Assembly (NCBI GenBank): GCA_049317525.1
Contig: JBMOIC010000006.1
Coordinates: 1 to 64,000 of the forward strand
Length of the DNA stretch: 64,000 bases
Origin: UBA961 sp049317525
GTDB lineage: Bacteria; Bacteroidota; Ignavibacteria; Kapaibacteriales; UBA961
Reading direction: 5' to 3'
Shown here: one piece after another, positions 18,190-27,015 of the stretch
Numbering within the stretch: position 1 is the stretch's first letter
Layout: each line of letters starts with the position of its first letter
Made by a program: the position numbers and the translations under genes
Notes under the pieces: generated by a model
Database searches by the model: none
What the model was told of the DNA's origin: nothing
What the model saw: the letters and a program-made list of their open reading frames with translations, nothing else

Positions 18190-19371
18190 TTATTGCACAC
18201 TAAAAACTAAGCATTTTAAATAAGATGTTTCTAGCATACTTGGTAAAATTGGATGGCATGGACTTTGCCCACCTTTATAAATCAAGCTTATTTGTCTATT
18301 TATTCTTTTTGCTTCCTGTTGAACGCAATCAATTAACATAGCTTCAGAAAAAAGCTGAGAGCAACTAGCGGTAACTAAAAACCCTCCAGTATGTATCAGT
18401 TTTAATGCTTGACGATTTATCTCTGCATAGCCACGCTTGGCTTTAGAAAGTGTGGCTTTACTTTTTGTAAAAGCTGGTGGATCTAAAATGACAATATCCC
18501 ATTTATCGCCATCTACAGCAGCTTTTTTAATATAATCAAATACATCCGCTTGAATAAAAGAACATTGATGATAATTATTCAATTGTGCATTTACAATACT
18601 GGCATCTATAGCAGATTTTGCACTGTCTATGCCAAGTACTTTTGATGCACCACCAAAGGCAGCATGCAAAGCAAAACCACCCTGATTAGTAAAACAATCT
18701 AGTACAGTTAGATCTTTACTTATCTTACTTACAAATGATCGGTTTAATCGTTGATCTAAATAATATCCAGTTTTTTGTCCTTGTAGTAAAGAAATCGATA
18801 AAGCAATTCCATTCTCAGTTATAGAGATATGATCTGGAATTGTACCCCAAAGAACTTCTTCACTTTTTTCTAATCCTTCTTTAACTCTTAACTGAGAATC
18901 ATTTTTTGCTATGATCCCTTTTAATGTAGGAATAATTGATTGCAAAGCTTCAACAATTTCTTGTCTTTTTTTGTCCATACCAGCAGATAATAATTGTAAA
19001 GCACAATAATCACCATATCTATCAATAATTAATCCTGGAAGTCCATCTGATTCACCAAAACATAATCGATATACAGGTTCATGCGGAAATAATCTATCCC
19101 TTAATGCTAAAGCTATACTTAATCTATCAATAAAGAAAGAAGTGTCTATATGTCCTTGCTTTACTCTTAATAATCTAATAGCAATTTGACTAGTAGGATG
19201 GTAGAATCCAAGTCCAATATCATAGCCATAATCTGTGTGTAATTGCACTATAATGCCGGCTTCTAATGGCTCATGAGGCATTAATTCATCTTTAAAAGCC
19301 CAAGGATGACCATTCCTAATACGATTATGTGTACCAGGCTTTAACATTAAGATTGGATATGAATCAGACAT
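18190..19371 (-). CDS. rlmI: 23S rRNA (cytosine-1962-C5)-methyltransferase, RlmI-type
   Basis: A 393-residue protein with an N-terminal PUA domain (LKPGTHNRIRNGHPWAF) and a class I SAM methyltransferase domain. The SAM loop is VLDCFTNQGGFALHAA (about 222-237) and the DPPAF motif lies in VILDPPAFTKSK near residue 295. RlmI makes m5C1962 in 23S rRNA. The TASCSQ segment near the end carries a Cys as expected for m5C enzymes. It converges on the TonB receptor with 1 nt between stops. Confidence 0.88.
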   Translation of the reverse strand: MSDSYPILMLKPGTHNRIRNGHPWAFKDELMPHEPLEAGIIVQLHTDYGYDIGLGFYHPTSQIAIRLLRVKQGHIDTSFFIDRLSIALALRDRLFPHEPVYRLCFGESDGLPGLIIDRYGDYCALQLLSAGMDKKRQEIVEALQSIIPTLKGIIAKNDSQLRVKEGLEKSEEVLWGTIPDHISITENGIALSISLLQGQKTGYYLDQRLNRSFVSKISKDLTVLDCFTNQGGFALHAAFGGASKVLGIDSAKSAIDASIVNAQLNNYHQCSFIQADVFDYIKKAAVDGDKWDIVILDPPAFTKSKATLSKAKRGYAEINRQALKLIHTGGFLVTASCSQLFSEAMLIDCVQQEAKRINRQISLIYKGGQSPCHPILPSMLETSYLKCLVFSVQ

Positions 19372-19402
19372 AATTCTCTACTCTTTATTACTGAAATGTT
19401 AA

Positions 19403-19410
19403 CAAACATA
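19403..19410 (-). promoter_or_regulatory. Candidate -7 promoter element upstream of rlmI
   Basis: On the minus strand this reads TATGTTTG, an exact TAnnTTTG, 32 nt upstream of the rlmI ATG. No -33 TTTG at the right distance is seen. Confidence 0.35.
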
Positions 19411-19474
19411 TGGTGTTTCTCTATAATCATCTTAAAATCCTTAAAAACAATAGTTAATAATTGTAAATTGAAGA

Positions 19475-21412
19475 ATGAAATCTATACTTATTTCACTATA
19501 TATATGTTTAAGTATGTGTGGGTCTTTTGTTACATTATATGCACAAAACTCCACTGCTTTTTTATCAGTATTTCCTTCGCAAGACTCAATTCTTCAGCCT
19601 AATTCTATGCGTTTTGGAACTGATAAATTAGCCAATACATTCATTTTTTCGAATGATGCTGATGCGTCTATTTATGGAAAGAATGGCCTTAACTTTTTTA
19701 TGAGACAACGCTATCGTGGTACGATTATGAGAACCTCCACAACAGCAGTAAGGGATGATCAAGGCATACATCTTGCAGCTTCTCAGAATATCAGTGATCA
19801 TCTATGCTTTATAGGACAAGTATTATGGTTTACTACAAAAGATTCTAGAAGTATAGCATTACAAAGTGCTCAAAAATTGGGGTATTATGGAGGATTAGGA
19901 TTTAAGCCTAATAATTATGTAAGTACAGAGGCTTTAATAGGTTATGAAAACAATCAGCAATTAGGTGTCCAAGCTGGTGGAATAAGTACATATGGAATGG
20001 TAAAAATCAAGCCAATTCCTTTAAATGAAGACTTGTTTTTTCAAGGGAATGGCTACGGAACATATACGTCAATTGATGATAAAAGGCATTCTGCCGATGC
20101 TGATTTTAGAGTTTCATGTTTCAATTATATATCGCCCTTAAGTAATAGTAAACTGTTCATTGATCTTCATTCTACATTACTTAATCGTGACTTTTATTCA
20201 CCTGTTTTGGGATCTTTTGATTCTTTGTCTATTGAAAGAAGATTAGAACAAAGAATAATGCTAAATACGGAACTTGGATTAGATATATATGGTCCATTGT
20301 CTGCAAGTATGCAACTTCAAGTAGAATCTGCAGATATTGATAGATTATATAGACAGCCAATAGAAGGTGTACCAACAACATCTGTGAATAGAAATCTTGA
20401 AGAATTAGTAATTTCATTAACTACTTCTCTGCATGTTAATAATCAACATGGTATTAAACATCAAGCAGGACTAACCATATATTCCAGAGATGAAAACAAT
20501 TCGGTTCAAAAAGTATTTAACCTTGCATCTATTGATGAGAATGTGATTAGAAAACAGGAATTTTTGCGTGATAATACCACCAATAGAATACGCTTCTTTG
20601 AACAATCTACTTTTCCGCTTTCCGCACAGGATACTTTACTATTTAATGGATCAGCATCTTTATTGCAGTATAATACTCCAAGCACAGATAATAATGATGA
20701 CCGTGATGAGCAAGTTCTTATCGCTAATCTAGATTGGATTCATAGAATATCTCCTTCTCTAACAATGTCATTATCAACCGGAATTCAAAATACTCATCTG
20801 GTATTTATTAAATCCCAAAGAAGCGCATTAAACAATTGGAACCGTATTATTCGTTTTTCACCCAGTCTTCATTGGATACTTAACTCTTTTGAAATGCATC
20901 CTAGATGTGAAGTTATGGCAAATTATACTGTATATGATTTTGAAAATCTAATTGGTGATACCAAAAGTTTTAGTTTTAGGCAGATTAGCTATAAAGACTC
21001 AATCATTTATCGATTAAGTAAAGGTTATGAAATTGAAACAAGAATTTTTGCTAGGCTTTTTGATAGAGGTATGCTGTCATGGTCTGAATTTAGTGAAACC
21101 CCAATAAACACAAGCACAGAACAGTTTCTTAAAATGCTTATTTTTGTTCCATCTGTTAATGGAATCAGAACAGGAATTGGTATACGTTATTATACCTTAA
21201 TTCAAAAAAATGTACTGATAGATCCATTAGGACAATATGCTTTACAGCCTAATGTATTAACTACATCAATAGGCCCAGAAATGAGTATACAAGCTCAGTT
21301 TTCAAATGGAAATACATTGCAATTTCAGGGCTGGTATGAATGGCAATATTCTAATGATAAACTTTTTAGAACTCTGCCAAATATACTATTACAATCTAGC
21401 ATTCACTTTTAA
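19475..21412 (+). CDS. Predicted outer-membrane beta-barrel protein of unknown function
   Basis: A 645-residue protein with a signal peptide (MKSILISLYICLSMCGSFVTLYA, cut before Q). The rest alternates polar and hydrophobic residues with frequent aromatic ends, and the last residues are LLQSSIHF with a terminal Phe, as in outer-membrane barrels. No TonB plug or other known domain was recognised. It lies 15 nt upstream of hisS and could be co-transcribed with it. The family is not identified. Confidence 0.6.
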   Translation: MKSILISLYICLSMCGSFVTLYAQNSTAFLSVFPSQDSILQPNSMRFGTDKLANTFIFSNDADASIYGKNGLNFFMRQRYRGTIMRTSTTAVRDDQGIHLAASQNISDHLCFIGQVLWFTTKDSRSIALQSAQKLGYYGGLGFKPNNYVSTEALIGYENNQQLGVQAGGISTYGMVKIKPIPLNEDLFFQGNGYGTYTSIDDKRHSADADFRVSCFNYISPLSNSKLFIDLHSTLLNRDFYSPVLGSFDSLSIERRLEQRIMLNTELGLDIYGPLSASMQLQVESADIDRLYRQPIEGVPTTSVNRNLEELVISLTTSLHVNNQHGIKHQAGLTIYSRDENNSVQKVFNLASIDENVIRKQEFLRDNTTNRIRFFEQSTFPLSAQDTLLFNGSASLLQYNTPSTDNNDDRDEQVLIANLDWIHRISPSLTMSLSTGIQNTHLVFIKSQRSALNNWNRIIRFSPSLHWILNSFEMHPRCEVMANYTVYDFENLIGDTKSFSFRQISYKDSIIYRLSKGYEIETRIFARLFDRGMLSWSEFSETPINTSTEQFLKMLIFVPSVNGIRTGIGIRYYTLIQKNVLIDPLGQYALQPNVLTTSIGPEMSIQAQFSNGNTLQFQGWYEWQYSNDKLFRTLPNILLQSSIHF

Positions 21413-21427
21413 CTATAGGTTTTTACT

Positions 21428-22675
21428 ATGCAAGCAATTCGTGGCACCAAGGACATCATGTCTCCAGAAATATATACCTGGCAATATATAGAACATATTA
21501 TCAGCATACTTACAACTCAATTTGGATATTCTGAGATAAGAACACCCATATTTGAGAGTATCGATGTTTTTAAAAGAACAATTGGAGAAAATACTGATGT
21601 TGTTGGAAAGGAAATGTATACGTTCCCCGATAAAGGTGGAGATATTCTTACATTAAGGCCTGAAGCCACCGCATCTGTTGTACGCGCTGCCGTCCAGCAT
21701 AATATCACTGCACAGCAACAATTATCAAGAGTGTGGTATAATGGTCCATTCTTTCGCTATGAAAGGCCCCAAAAGGGACGTCAAAGACAATTCCACCAAT
21801 TTGGTGCTGAATTATTATGTGCTGCATCTGCTGAGGCTGATATTGAGATTATTTCTTTAGCTTATACTTTTTTACAAAAGCTTGGAATTTCTAGCAGTGT
21901 GCTGTCTATAAATACATTAGCAACTCCACAAGTTAGGTCTATATATAGATCAGTTTTATTAGACTATTTTCAAAGCAATATCAATAAATTATCAGAAGAT
22001 TCTCAAAAAAGATTAGTTCATAATCCATTAAGAATTTTGGATTCAAAAAACCCAGATGATAAGTTAATTGCTGCGAATGCCCCAAAATTACTTGACTATT
22101 TAGATGATGAAAGTACTATTCATTTTGATAAAGTATGTGAATATCTGACTGAATTGAATATCCCTTTTATTCAACAATCGACTTTGGTAAGGGGTTTAGA
22201 TTATTATTCTCATACTGTATTTGAATTTACTTCGAATGCATTAGGTTCACAAGATGCTTTAGGCGGTGGTGGACGATATAATCATCTCTTTGAACAATTT
22301 GGCGGAAAAAATACACCAAGTATTGGATTTGCTTTTGGAATTGAACGGTTAATAATTGCAATGAATGCCCATGGATTTTTACCTGATACTATTAATCCTG
22401 ATTATTATATCATTGGATTTGAAAGTAATGATGCAAGATTCAAGGCTATTCAAACTGCGCATATGATTAGAACTACTACCAATAATATTGTTATTACAGA
22501 TGTTCAGAATCGTTCATTAAAAGCACAGATGAAAGATGCTGATAAGCACAATGCAAAATTTGCCATTATTATTGGACCAGAAGAAGCTGATAAGTCTGAA
22601 TGTATTGTCAAAAATTTAAAAGAAGGTACCCAGCAAACATTCCCTTTAGATACCTTTTTATCATCATTAAGATAA
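21428..22675 (+). CDS. hisS: Histidyl-tRNA synthetase
   Basis: A 415-residue class II synthetase of normal length that charges tRNA-His with histidine. It begins QAIRGTKDIMSPE. Motif 2 is FRYERPQKGRQRQFHQ (about 112-127), the HisA motif is LVRGLDYYSHTVFEF, and motif 3 includes GGGGRYNHL and GFAFGIERL. The C-terminal anticodon-binding domain (about 325-415) follows. The ATG is preceded by TAGGTTTTT with no strong Shine-Dalgarno. Confidence 0.97.
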   Translation: MQAIRGTKDIMSPEIYTWQYIEHIISILTTQFGYSEIRTPIFESIDVFKRTIGENTDVVGKEMYTFPDKGGDILTLRPEATASVVRAAVQHNITAQQQLSRVWYNGPFFRYERPQKGRQRQFHQFGAELLCAASAEADIEIISLAYTFLQKLGISSSVLSINTLATPQVRSIYRSVLLDYFQSNINKLSEDSQKRLVHNPLRILDSKNPDDKLIAANAPKLLDYLDDESTIHFDKVCEYLTELNIPFIQQSTLVRGLDYYSHTVFEFTSNALGSQDALGGGGRYNHLFEQFGGKNTPSIGFAFGIERLIIAMNAHGFLPDTINPDYYIIGFESNDARFKAIQTAHMIRTTTNNIVITDVQNRSLKAQMKDADKHNAKFAIIIGPEEADKSECIVKNLKEGTQQTFPLDTFLSSLR

Positions 22676-22683
22676 AAATTGTT

Positions 22684-23055
22684 TTATTTTCTTAATAATC
22701 CACCTAAAAGGATACCGGCAGTAATTGCAGCTAATCCAACGATGAAGCTAGATGAAGTATATAAAAAAGCTTCAACGATATGATGATTTTTCCATAAAGA
22801 ATATGATTCTAAACTAAATGCTGAAAAGGTTGTAAAACCTCCGCAAAATCCTATCCCAATTCCTTTATACAATGTATCAGATAGTTTTTGTTCGGAAAAA
22901 GAAAATAAAAAACCTAAGATAAAGCATCCTAAAGCATTTACAATAAATGTACCGGCAGGAAAAAGCCCAGTACTTCCATTCATCCACGTACTTATAGCAT
23001 ATCTGGCAATGCTTCCACATGCACCACCAATACCAATCAGAATAAAAGCATTCAT
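22684..23055 (-). CDS. crcB: Fluoride ion channel CrcB/Fluc
   Basis: A 123-residue inner-membrane protein with four helices, of normal length. GGACGSIARYAIS and GFCGGFTTFSAFSLES are signature segments of the dual-topology fluoride exporters. It protects against fluoride. Its ATG overlaps the stop of the YbhN-like gene (ATGA). No fluoride riboswitch was seen upstream of this gene or unit. Confidence 0.93.
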   Translation of the reverse strand: MNAFILIGIGGACGSIARYAISTWMNGSTGLFPAGTFIVNALGCFILGFLFSFSEQKLSDTLYKGIGIGFCGGFTTFSAFSLESYSLWKNHHIVEAFLYTSSSFIVGLAAITAGILLGGLLRK

Positions 23056-24095
23056 GATTGCAATTCCTTATCTAAATCAGTGCTAGAATGTGGCAATGGC
23101 TGTATGCGATTTTCATAGATAAAGAATGCACCACCTAAAGCAAAACAGACGATAAGATTTAAACCATGTGTAAGGGTTGCATATGCCAATGCTTCTTCTG
23201 GTGAAACGCCGTAAAGAGAAGTCATTGCAGTTTGAATCAAAGAATGATAGACGCCAATTCCACCAGGAGCGGGAGTAAATTGAGACAAAGTTCCTACTGA
23301 AAACAAGAATGTGGCATCGATAAAATCTAATCCGAATCTAGGCCCAAAATCAAAAGAATAGAACATTATCCACATTGGTATAAGATAACTAAACCAGATT
23401 GCAAATGATTCTATGAGCAAGCGTACATATTGAGAAGGATTTTTTATGATTTCAAATCCATGCTCGAATGTATCTGTTATACCATGAATTTTTTGATACA
23501 ATTTTTCTGAAAAAGGTTTTATCGATAATCTGAGTAATGTATCTGTTAATGTGGGGAAAAATGCAATAATTAGTATAAGAATGATAATCATTAAAAGCAT
23601 TAACATAACCATTATCATTTGTCCCCAAGAAAACCATGGGAATGCAAGTTCTATATCACTTCTTTGAAAAACGAATACACCAGCAATGAGCAATAGAACC
23701 ATAATTGCATCAAGAAAAAAACGCTCTACAATCATAGAACCCATAACAGTAGAAAATGGGATTTTTGCTCTTCTGCTATATACAAGAGGTCTTAATAATT
23801 CTCCACCTTTGGGAATAATATTGTTTACTGCATATCCAATCATAATAGCAGAGAACATACTCCACACAGAAGGATTTGGAATAACAGGGGCCAGCATAGT
23901 TTTCCATCTAACAGCTCTAAGCCAATGAGACACAATCATTATTGGAATAGAAGCAAGCACCCACCAATAATTTGCATGAATCATTGTTTCCCATAATTTT
24001 GAAAAATCTATACTTTTTAGGGCTATATAAGAAGAAGCTACTACGATAATGATACTAAAAAGAATTCTTAATATGTTTTTTGTATGTTTTAACAT
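23052..24095 (-). CDS. YbhN/LPG-synthase-TM (UPF0104) family membrane protein
   Basis: A 347-residue protein with about eight membrane helices. It has the family marks NIIPKGGELLRPLVYSRRA and FTPAPGGIGVYHSL. The family includes the flippase half of lysylphosphatidylglycerol synthase and many proteins of unknown substrate in lipid metabolism. It lacks the MprF synthase domain. It starts 5 nt past the uvrA stop and overlaps crcB by 4 nt. Confidence 0.85.
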   Translation of the reverse strand: MLKHTKNILRILFSIIIVVASSYIALKSIDFSKLWETMIHANYWWVLASIPIMIVSHWLRAVRWKTMLAPVIPNPSVWSMFSAIMIGYAVNNIIPKGGELLRPLVYSRRAKIPFSTVMGSMIVERFFLDAIMVLLLIAGVFVFQRSDIELAFPWFSWGQMIMVMLMLLMIIILILIIAFFPTLTDTLLRLSIKPFSEKLYQKIHGITDTFEHGFEIIKNPSQYVRLLIESFAIWFSYLIPMWIMFYSFDFGPRFGLDFIDATFLFSVGTLSQFTPAPGGIGVYHSLIQTAMTSLYGVSPEEALAYATLTHGLNLIVCFALGGAFFIYENRIQPLPHSSTDLDKELQS

Positions 24096-24100
24096 AAAAA

Positions 24101-26881
24101 TTAACTGTAAGTAATGAAATGCTGTTTAAGAGCTTTTCCGGTATAAGAATGTTCCAGAGAAGCAATGTGTTCAGGTGTTCCTTGTGCAATCACATATCCA
24201 CCCTTTTCACCTGCCTCTGGGCCTAAATCTACAATGAAATCTGCTGCGGCTATAATATGAAGATTATGTTCGATAATAAGGACGGTATGTCCTTTTTCAA
24301 TCAATCTATGAAAACATTTAAGCAATGTTTCAATATCATCGATATGTAATCCAGTTGTAGGTTCATCAAAAACATACAGAATATGTTCTGTTTGTGATTC
24401 ATCGATACAAGAAGCAAGTTTAATCCTTTGTGCTTCACCACCTGATAATTTACTGCTTGGTTGTCCCAATCGAATATAACCCAATCCTACTTGTTGCAAG
24501 GTGTGTAACTTATTATAGATCCTTTTATTTCCAGTAAAAAATTCTAATGCTTCATTTACTGTCATACCAAGAACATCTACAATGGATTTGCCTTTATATA
24601 GTACTGCTCTGACTTCTTTTTTATAGCGCGTTCCATTACAGGATTCACATTCTAGGGATAGATCTGGTAAAAATTGCATTTCTACGGTTACATATCCTTC
24701 GCCTTCACATGCTTCACAACGCCCTCCAGGAACATTGAAAGAGAATGTACCTGGCCTCCAGCCCATTTGTTTAGCTAATTGTGTGTCTGTAAATACATCT
24801 CTTATTGCATCAAAAGCTTTCGTATACGTTACAGGTGTAGATCTAGACGATTTCCCAATTGCAGTTTGATCTACTAATTCGATTCCTTGAATATGTTCGC
24901 TTCCAATAATTGTTTGAACTGCTCCTATAGTACCAGCAAAACCAGTGAATTTCTTTTTTAAAGCAGGTGCTAATACCTCATGAACAAGAGTACTTTTCCC
25001 ACTACCTGATACACCAGTAATAACTGTTATACATCCTAATGGAAAAGAAACGGTATCTCCCTTTAAATTTCTTTCCATTGGTTTTACAATGTCTATATAA
25101 TGTCCATTACCTTTTGATCTAGACTTTGGCATAGATACTTGTTTTTTTCCAGACAAATATGCACCTGTAAGCGATTGTGAGTCTTTTAGCATTTCGCTTA
25201 CAGTTCCACTAAACAATATCTCTCCACCTAATTCGCCAGCTTTAGGGCCAATATCCAATATATAATCTGCCTGTCTAATAATTTCAGGATCGTGTTCTAC
25301 AACAACTACTGTATTTCCTAATGATCGTAGTTTTTTTAGTAAAGTAAGTAATCTCCATGTATCTCTTGGATGTAAACCAATACTTGGTTCATCTAAAACA
25401 TATAAAGTACCTACCAAAGAACTTCCTAAAGATGTTGCTAAAGTAATTCTTTGAGATTCTCCACCAGATAATGTATGGGCCATTCTATCTAAAGTAATAT
25501 ACTCTAAGCCAATATCTACAAGCATGGAAAGTCTTGATTTTATCTCTTGTAATACCAATTCAGCAATTGAAGTTTGATATGCATTAAGTTCAACATATTG
25601 ATAATATTCATACGCTTCAGCAAGGGTCATATTCATAATTTCTGGGATATTTTTACCACCCACGAATACTCTTCTAGCAGATTCAGAAAGGCGTCCGCCT
25701 CCACAATTATGACATTGTGTATACCCTCGATATCTTGATAATAATACTCTATATCCTACTTTAGAATTAGCTTGTTTTTCGGCCATTTCAAAAAAACCAG
25801 ATATGCCCCCAAACAAAGCATCTCCATCCCATATTAATTGTTTTTGATGCTCTGTTAATATAGAATATGGAATATCAATTGGTATTAAATGCCTTCGGGC
25901 AAAATCCAAACAATCTTTGTGATATTCAGTAAATCCTGGCGATCTGAATGGATGAATTACTCCCTTTGCTATGCTTAAACTTTTGTCTGGAAAAATTAAT
26001 TCTTTATCTAGGCCAATGCTTCTACCAAAACCTTGGCATACTTTACATGCGCCAAAAGGGCTATTGTAGGAGAATAATCTTGGTTCTGGTTCTTGATACA
26101 TTTTATTACAAAAAGCGCATTCGAACAAAGTGCTATAAAAATGATCTTTTTGTTGGCTAAGATTCCTAGCTATTACCTTTCCTCTACCCAAAGTAAAAGC
26201 AGTTTCTAAAGAATCTGTTATTCTAGATTTTGTTTCTTGATCTGAATTGATGATAATTCTATCGGCAAGTATTAAAATATCATCTAATAGATGTTCCTCA
26301 GGCATTGCACTTTGCAAATCAATAATAGCATCCGATCCAGGAAGAATGGCTCGAGAATAACCATTTTCTATTAATGCATGTAAAGAATCTTTTATTGATC
26401 GATCATTATCTATTACAGGAAAAAGTATATATACTTTATCTTCTTGATTCCAATTGAGAATAGTTTCGGCGGCATAATTAGGTGTATCTTTTCTTACTTC
26501 TCTTCCACATGTGCAGATAGTTTGTCCAATCCTGCCATAAAGAAGTCTTAAATAATCATAAATTTCTGTTGTTGTAGCAACAGTAGAACGAGGATTTCTG
26601 GCAAAACCTCTTTGTTCAATTGCAATAGCTGGGGGTAATCCAGTTATACTTTCTACATCTGGCTTCTGCATTCTATCTAAGAACTGTCTTGCATAGCTAG
26701 ATAGTGATTCAACAAATCTTCTTTGTCCTTCGGCATATAGGGTTTCGAATGCTAAAGAGGACTTACCAGAGCCACTTACTCCGGTAATAACTGTTAAGGC
26801 ATTCCTTGGTATTTCACAAGATACATTCTTAAGATTATTAACTTTTGAATTAATGATGGATATAACTTTTTTATGTGGCAT
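24101..26881 (-). CDS. uvrA: Excinuclease ABC subunit A
   Basis: A 926-residue UvrA, near the usual 940. It has two ABC ATPase modules: Walker A GVSGSGKSS (residues 34-42) and a second GVSGSGKSTL; signatures LSGGESQRI and LSGGEAQRI; and two Walker B/D-loops (LDEPSIGLH, FDEPTTGLH). Zinc modules are visible as CAFC...CKVC and CEAC...CESC. It recognises DNA damage and loads UvrB. The frame is open to 26947, but the ATG at 26881 starts the conserved N-terminus (MPHKKVISI). Promoter-like elements lie at 26936-26964. The two membrane-protein genes follow in the same unit. Confidence 0.97.
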   Translation of the reverse strand: MPHKKVISIINSKVNNLKNVSCEIPRNALTVITGVSGSGKSSLAFETLYAEGQRRFVESLSSYARQFLDRMQKPDVESITGLPPAIAIEQRGFARNPRSTVATTTEIYDYLRLLYGRIGQTICTCGREVRKDTPNYAAETILNWNQEDKVYILFPVIDNDRSIKDSLHALIENGYSRAILPGSDAIIDLQSAMPEEHLLDDILILADRIIINSDQETKSRITDSLETAFTLGRGKVIARNLSQQKDHFYSTLFECAFCNKMYQEPEPRLFSYNSPFGACKVCQGFGRSIGLDKELIFPDKSLSIAKGVIHPFRSPGFTEYHKDCLDFARRHLIPIDIPYSILTEHQKQLIWDGDALFGGISGFFEMAEKQANSKVGYRVLLSRYRGYTQCHNCGGGRLSESARRVFVGGKNIPEIMNMTLAEAYEYYQYVELNAYQTSIAELVLQEIKSRLSMLVDIGLEYITLDRMAHTLSGGESQRITLATSLGSSLVGTLYVLDEPSIGLHPRDTWRLLTLLKKLRSLGNTVVVVEHDPEIIRQADYILDIGPKAGELGGEILFSGTVSEMLKDSQSLTGAYLSGKKQVSMPKSRSKGNGHYIDIVKPMERNLKGDTVSFPLGCITVITGVSGSGKSTLVHEVLAPALKKKFTGFAGTIGAVQTIIGSEHIQGIELVDQTAIGKSSRSTPVTYTKAFDAIRDVFTDTQLAKQMGWRPGTFSFNVPGGRCEACEGEGYVTVEMQFLPDLSLECESCNGTRYKKEVRAVLYKGKSIVDVLGMTVNEALEFFTGNKRIYNKLHTLQQVGLGYIRLGQPSSKLSGGEAQRIKLASCIDESQTEHILYVFDEPTTGLHIDDIETLLKCFHRLIEKGHTVLIIEHNLHIIAAADFIVDLGPEAGEKGGYVIAQGTPEHIASLEHSYTGKALKQHFITYS

Positions 26882-26935
26882 GCTTAAAAGAAAGGCATAT
26901 ATGAAAATATATTGCAGATTTATTGCATTTTTTAT

Positions 26936-26964
26936 CAAAAATACCATAATGCATTGTAAACAAA
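26936..26964 (-). promoter_or_regulatory. Candidate promoter for uvrA
   Basis: On the minus strand: TTTG (26964-26961), 17 nt, then TATTTTTG (26943-26936), an exact TAnnTTTG. The spacing is two shorter than the usual 19-21. The predicted leader of uvrA would be about 50 nt. The TTTG is also the end of the T-run of the phoD-like gene terminator, so one unit stops where the next begins. Confidence 0.45.
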
Positions 26965-26993
26965 AAGAGCATGGAAAAGTAATTCCATGCTCT
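26961..26993 (-). terminator. Rho-independent terminator of the phosphodiesterase gene
   Basis: An 11-bp perfect stem (AGAGCATGGAA / TTCCATGCTCT) with a 6-nt loop, followed on the minus strand by TTTTTG. It lies 22 nt after the stop of the gene at 27016-28968. Confidence 0.88.
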
Positions 26994-27015
26994 TGACAGG
27001 ATACTTGCTTAATTG

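Noticed and set aside
24096..24100. A fluoride riboswitch for crcB
   Set aside because: There are only 5 nt before the YbhN-like gene and no aptamer motif; crcB is read from the uvrA unit.
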